Source: Astrocystis sublimbata
Taxonomy: Eukaryota; Ascomycota; Sordariomycetes; Xylariales; Xylariaceae
Direction: 5' to 3'
DNA: 64,000 nt
Assembly (NCBI GenBank): GCA_022453515.1
Contig: JAJNNY010000026.1
Location: forward strand, 186,001 to 250,000
Part shown: positions 59,401 to 64,000 of the stretch, in pieces
Layout of the letters: the number at the start of each line of letters is the position of its first letter
Position numbering within the stretch: position 1 is the first letter of the stretch
Notes under the pieces: generated by a model
The model's database searches: none
Seen by the model: the letters and a program-made list of their open reading frames with translations, nothing else
What the model was told of the DNA's origin: nothing
Made by a program: the position numbers and the translations under genes

Positions 59401-60110
59401 CTACGCCGCAACGGTGAAATCAATGCAAGCCTCGTAAGTCTGTTTTGCCCCCGTGCCGTACCACCACCATTGGATCACCTACAGAAACGTGTACGTTAGT
59501 AAGCAGCTCACTTTACACGACACGCCGTCCAATAGCACTGAAATGTGAAAGACACTAGAAACACAAGCAAAACTAAAAAGGGAGGGGGAAAGCTTACACA
59601 GTCGCCAGCCGTGGCGCACTTATCTCCCAGCGTCGTCGGGATCGTGACCTTGAAGTCCGTTTGGTTCGCCGGCAGCGTATCCCCATAGTACAGCTTCTCG
59701 TCCGCGTAGCCAGACGGCCAACGGAGCAGGGGCTCGCCGAGAACCGCGTTCGTCTTGGTGTCGACGACGGAGACGTTGGCCATGCCCATGTGCGGGATCG
59801 TCACCTGGACTTTCACCTCCACCTCCTGCCCCGGCGTGTACGTCTGCACGTTGGCCGCGTTGTCGCCAAATTGCACGCCGCGGCACAGCCAGAGGTTACA
59901 CGCCGCCCCGTCGTAGCCCGAGTCCTTGGCCGCGATCTCGGGGAGACCCTCGACGTGAGATGTCTTGTCGCGCACGATGTCGGCGACTACGCCGCTGCCG
60001 CATACGGCTTTGGTCGCATCGCCGGGCATTCGCATCGCGGGGGTGGTGATGAACCCGTGCCCGTGGACGAGGGCCGCGAGGGATACGAGGGGGATGAGTT
60101 TTGAGTGCAT
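59401..60110 (-). CDS. Secreted LPMO-like (copper histidine-brace) protein
   Basis: Two exons on the minus strand, 60110-59598 and 59478-59401, with a 119-nt intron, join to 196 aa. A signal peptide (MHSKLIPLVSLAALV) is followed directly by HGHGF, so cleavage before H16 would expose the N-terminal His of a copper histidine brace; H107 in IPHMGMANVSVVD is the likely second ligand. Cysteines (C37, C71, C76 and several near the C-terminus) fit disulfides. The pattern HGFITTPAMRMPGDATKAVC, NLWLCRGVQFGDNAANVQ, TAGDCVIQWWWYGTGAKQTY belongs to a group of small fungal proteins annotated as lytic polysaccharide monooxygenases. The AA family and substrate cannot be set by eye. The last exon is required: without it the frame runs on into intron sequence and loses the conserved CVIQWWW...C end. 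The open frame begins three codons upstream without an ATG. Confidence 0.8.
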
Positions 60111-61606
60111 TTTTGACAAAAAGGGGGGTGAGGGAAGTCACGGCTGTTCTCGGTTTGGTTGTCTTCTGCTCAAGCGCTTCCTTGTTAAGGATAAGAAGAG
60201 AGGATTTTCTGTTTGATACGAGCCACTGATCAACAGCAATGGCAGGAGGAACCCAGCCAGCATTATGTCTTTTGTATCCGCATCTCGTCCATATCGAAAT
60301 TCGAAAGCAAACCCCGCCAGCGCCGCTATCTCTTCCTATACGCCTCCGGGATTTGCGGCTTGTGCGACATCCGTGGGCGCGTCGCAATCTATTCGGGATT
60401 CCTAGTCCTGGTGTTCCGCTTCGCTGCGCTCCCTTCCCCTTGTCTGCACTTTATCCCGTGCTCAAGCCTCTCGCCGGTGTAGGGTTCGTGGTCACCGGTA
60501 AAATAGACGGACGGAGGGAGGTTGCGCGTGGTGGCGGGCGGGTAAAGAGATTATCTACCTGTAGGTACCCGAGATAACGGCTTCCCCGATTGCCCTCTTT
60601 GGCGAATGAATGGATACGTGATATATTGTTCTTGCAGCGGAGCTGTCTGTTCCCGAGCCTTGTCGTTGTGATGATGACTGTTGTCGTCCGCGGAGAAGGT
60701 CGACGGGATGGGAACGGAGGTGGGTGGGATCAACGACTGACCGAACCCGGTGTGAGTCTTTTTTTATCTCAGTGTGATTCGTTTTTAATTCCTCGGAAAT
60801 GTCTTCTTTTATGAATTTTCTGACCACTTGGGTTGTCATCATGAAATATGTATTCTTCTCGTTTGCGAAGCGATGCGAGGTAGGTTGAGGAATGTGATGT
60901 TGATCACTGTGTCAATTAAACATGCACAAGGCACAGTAATACACGGCGACCACTGTTCCAAGGCACACCAGACTGACCCTGTTGACTCGGCCGGTGAAGC
61001 CACCAAGAACGCGAGCTTGTTGGCGGAGAGATATCGAGGCTGCTCGCTTGAGCCCGTCGTTCGAAGAATAATGGAAGACATCGTGACCGCCATTGGGTGA
61101 TGATCCCGTATCTTCAAATCCATCGTCATGTTTCTCTGTACCTAGGTATCAATTTTATGGATCTGCTGCATTGAACTTGCACATCTTAATTCAGTATTGT
61201 CATTTTGCTCGCATTCCCAGGGGAAATTACGCTTCTCGTGACAGTAAGTATGCCAATATGTTGTTCCTACCTACCATGTCGACAACCAATCCGAAGATAT
61301 ACTTACATTTCATTGGTATCAAATTACGAGTTCGAGCAGATCAGAGTGAAAGAAAGACGTCAACTTGCAGCTTCAAGCATGCTTTCATTTGCGCCCGAGG
61401 TTTTACCGCAGGTGAGGAAGTACATGCTGCTCCAATCCACGCTTCATCATCTCTACTGTACATTACAGACTTTGATTCGAACAAAACGAGCCATTCTAAT
61501 GGATTTCTAGTGTCACTAGTCCTATCACACAGATGTGAGGGGTTCATGAGGACAGCTCGCCCTTTGACACCGCAATGACCCAAAAGTTGATGCGATAGCC
61601 AACATC
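60111..61606. other. Intergenic stretch between divergent genes
   Basis: Promoter region of the LPMO-like (-) and ketopantoate reductase (+) genes. Short frames such as 60,828-61,100 (+) and 61,093-61,578 (+) match nothing known to me. Confidence 0.6.
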
Positions 61607-63076
61607 ATGCGTATCGCCAAATTGTCAACAAGGCCTGTTCTCGCCCTGCGATACACCTTCCAGCATCGGTTCATGGACTTATGCAAACCTCATTCGCGGC
61701 TGTTGCATTCGTCCGCTCAGATGCAGGACGCAAGGAATCCGGGTAATGCACCTGCTGAATGGCTGAGGCGCATCACAGAAGATGGGTCCAAACCGCCAAA
61801 GCTATATGCTTGGAAGCCCGAGGATCTATCCGTGCGACGTGAGGCGGAAGCCAAACCCGCCGAGGCCTCGCTGGAGGGGCCAGATACCTCAAACCGCGAA
61901 AGTGAAAGCTGCCGTAGGATCTATGTATTGGGCGTCGGCAACATCGGTCGCTTGTATGCAATGTGCTTATCCAAAATCGCCAATGGCCCACCCATCACCC
62001 TCGTGGTGCACCGGAGAGAACTTCTTGAGCACTGGGTCGCAGAGCCCGGTATCCAACTCACGCGCCACGGACAAGTTCATAGAAACGCCGGTTTCGACAT
62101 CGAGTGGTGGACGGATGCGGCGCCGCCGGGCCGGAATCACATGGCCGAGGTCGCCACCATTGGCAACCTGATCGTCGCGACGAAGGCGTCGGATGCGCTG
62201 CCGCAGGTCGATAGGGTCCGCCGCTATCTAGACAACAAGTCCACCGTCGCGTTTGTGCAGAACGGTATGTGCAAGCTCTGGCCGCCGCTTGGGCCGAGCT
62301 ACGTGCGGGCGAGGTTTCCGCACGGGACGAGCCCGACTTGGATCGCATGTGTGACAACGCATGGCGTTACGTCGAAGGGCCCGTTCAGGAGCATCCACGC
62401 CTCTCCGGCAAACGCACTGGTCGGGCCCGTTATGGCGCGAAGTGGTGCGGACTGCCGTGAGCAGACAATGTATCTGATGCGACAGATCGCGAGTGCGCCA
62501 GATCTGAACGCACGAGAGGTCTCCAAGAAAGAGCTTTGGGTAGCACAGCTTGAGAAAATAGTCGTCAACGCCATCCTCAACCCCTTGACAGCAGTTCTGC
62601 GCTGCAAGAACGGCGTGATCTTCGAGGTTCAGGATGACGATGAAATGCCGACGGTGATTGACAAGCTCTTAAGTGAAGCTAGCGAAACCCTCAGCATGCT
62701 GATCCGAGGCCCTTCGAGTCAGGACATTCTACTCTCTCATTCGTCGAATCAAGCAGAACCTCCAAATCATGCAGTAGACGAATCGCTGGAGGTCATTCGT
62801 GAGCAGCTCCTGGAGCGGTTCTCCTTCCCACGCCTTCGTAGCATGGTCTACGGTGTCGGCGCAAAGGTGGGCGCGAACACGAGCTCAATGCTGCAGGACA
62901 TGCTCGCTGGTAAATCGACCGAGATCGATGATGTCAACGGCTGGTTGCTCGAAACTGCACATCTCCTCAACGAGGGTCTTCGGCTGCCAACACACGAGAG
63001 ACTTGTCTCGCTGGTGAAAAGTAAGGTTGCGCTTAACAGAGCCGAACTTTGCACAATTCTTCTTACCCCTTACTAA
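61607..63076 (+). CDS. Ketopantoate reductase (2-dehydropantoate 2-reductase, ApbA/PanE family)
   Basis: This enzyme reduces 2-dehydropantoate to pantoate with NADPH, a step in pantothenate and coenzyme A synthesis. A single uninterrupted frame gives 489 aa. The first 35 residues are basic, with Arg and no acidic residue before D24 (STRPVLALRYTFQHRF), which could be a mitochondrial presequence. The nucleotide-binding loop is IYVLGVGNIGRLYA (GxGxxG at 109-114). The catalytic Lys and Asn occur as KIVVN (K317, N321), matching the Kx3N of bacterial PanE. The C-terminal ApbA domain shows SSMLQDMLAGKSTEIDDVNG with WLLETAHLL. The protein is longer than bacterial PanE (about 300 aa) because of the N-terminal extension and an insertion (MLIRGPSSQDILLSHSSNQA region), which occurs in fungal members. 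Fungi often have several such paralogs, so this may not be the biosynthetic one. Confidence 0.9.
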   Translation: MRIAKLSTRPVLALRYTFQHRFMDLCKPHSRLLHSSAQMQDARNPGNAPAEWLRRITEDGSKPPKLYAWKPEDLSVRREAEAKPAEASLEGPDTSNRESESCRRIYVLGVGNIGRLYAMCLSKIANGPPITLVVHRRELLEHWVAEPGIQLTRHGQVHRNAGFDIEWWTDAAPPGRNHMAEVATIGNLIVATKASDALPQVDRVRRYLDNKSTVAFVQNGMCKLWPPLGPSYVRARFPHGTSPTWIACVTTHGVTSKGPFRSIHASPANALVGPVMARSGADCREQTMYLMRQIASAPDLNAREVSKKELWVAQLEKIVVNAILNPLTAVLRCKNGVIFEVQDDDEMPTVIDKLLSEASETLSMLIRGPSSQDILLSHSSNQAEPPNHAVDESLEVIREQLLERFSFPRLRSMVYGVGAKVGANTSSMLQDMLAGKSTEIDDVNGWLLETAHLLNEGLRLPTHERLVSLVKSKVALNRAELCTILLTPY

Positions 63077-64000
63077 AAGGTTCAATACGTTCCTTGATTA
63101 CCTAGAATAACATTTGGTAGAGGATGTAAGTTGTGATGGAGTAAACGATAGAGCTTGGGTTGTCGTTTCTGTGCATACCGGATTATCAAGGAGGCTTTCG
63201 CATGAAATCAACGCCTCTCATCGCGGGTCACAACATTGTTACGATATTACAGGTAACTATAATTCAAAATGGCAGCCGGAAAGCGAAATCTTATTATACC
63301 AGGCATCTATATCGACTCAAGGAGATATGCATCTTCTATAATATTCACCACCCGCGCGATGAATAATATTGCAGTTATACTATAGCTTGTGGGGGATGAA
63401 CCACTGTCTTGGATAAAAATATAGCGAGCGACTCGATATTCATTGGCCGTCATCCTGCAGTGGTCGCTATATAAACCTCATGCGTGCTGATCATAGCTAT
63501 GGAAGTCTTATATCGCCTATCAACGTATTTGGGCTTATTCCCACGCATAAGGGCTGCGAGGTCAGATTCCCGAGCATCACGCTTAAAATGTCCAGACAAC
63601 ACGCTAAGCCCTGCGTAGTGAAATCCCATCTGGAAACTTTTGCTTTTTTTTTGTCAGCCTATAGCGAGAGACAACGCTCGTATGAACACCTAAGTCATAG
63701 AGTCTTCAGTATTTCCATTGCGGTAGATCCACCATCTCCTTTGTGATAACTCGAGGCTCTAAAATACATATCGATAGTTTAATCAAATGGTGTAAATATT
63801 ATGTATTGCGATGTTTAAAAACGATGGAGACTTTCATAATTAGCACAATAACTGGATGTTGAATTGTGATATGCGAGTATCTTACTCGGTCGACAAACAT
63901 GCCTTGTAACGGTAGAAGGCACTGTGATCAAGAGTCTACAAGGCAGAGAGAGCCCACCGCTGCTCAATGTGACTTCACTATTGACAAGAGCCTGCAATGG
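63077..64000. other. Right-edge stretch without a supported gene
   Basis: 3' region of the reductase gene followed by AT-rich DNA. The open frames are short and unrecognised. The window ends without an identifiable gene start. Confidence 0.6.

Noticed and set aside
61098..61104. Perfect box C (GTGATGA) near 61.1 kb
   Set aside because: No box D at a suitable distance and no rRNA complement.

Overview
The window looks like nuclear DNA of a filamentous ascomycete (Pezizomycotina, probably Sordariomycetes). The basis is many short spliceosomal introns (mostly 49-220 nt, GTRNGY...YAG), fungus-restricted families (Zn2Cys6 regulator, TeaC/Tea4-like SH3 protein, DUF3716 protein, HVA1/TUDOR protein, Woronin-sorting-like PMP22 protein, Endo T-like GH18 enzyme) and a long SNF2-type Rad26/CSB protein with no intron. 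The species cannot be named from the sequence. All exon boundaries were read by eye from splice sites and reading frame; every joined frame listed here closes without a stop except one.

Layout. 1-11,994 holds no gene I can support (G-rich first kilobase, AT-rich 6.3-10.5 kb, simple repeats). 11,995-16,025 (-) is a five-exon Cdc25-type RasGEF. 16-22.8 kb is again without a recognisable gene. 22,828-23,845 (-) is a Thr/acid-rich disordered protein with CRE-like sites in and upstream of it. 27,603-29,241 (+) is a secreted Endo T-like GH18 glycosidase. 31,047-34,452 (+) is a Tea4/TeaC-like polarity protein. 35.6-39.9 kb (+) carries a VOC/glyoxalase-fold protein, an HVA1/TUDOR small protein and a Zn2Cys6 transcription factor. 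40.4 kb has a short broken reading frame. 41,580-42,958 (+) is a DUF3716 protein with extreme low-complexity tracts. 44,765-48,355 (+) is Rad26/CSB. At 49.5-52.5 kb RPS14 (-) and RPL7 (+) are divergently paired, and RPL7 intron 2 carries a box C/D snoRNA. 53,250-54,176 (-) is ISA2. 54,731-55,917 (-) is a four-exon unknown gene interrupted by one in-frame TAG. 57,939-58,983 (+) is an Mpv17/PMP22 protein, 59,401-60,110 (-) an LPMO-like secreted protein, and 61,607-63,076 (+) a ketopantoate reductase.

How the genes fit together. This is ordinary chromosomal sequence with housekeeping genes (ribosome, transcription-coupled repair, Fe-S assembly, pantothenate synthesis), polarity and Ras signalling genes, and two secreted carbohydrate-active proteins. 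I see no biosynthetic cluster and no intact mobile element. The clearest functional link is the RPS14/RPL7 head-to-head pair, whose shared promoter has a telobox, and whose RPL7 member also delivers a snoRNA predicted to 2'-O-methylate the large rRNA. That snoRNA and the TAG-interrupted gene are the two observations most worth checking.
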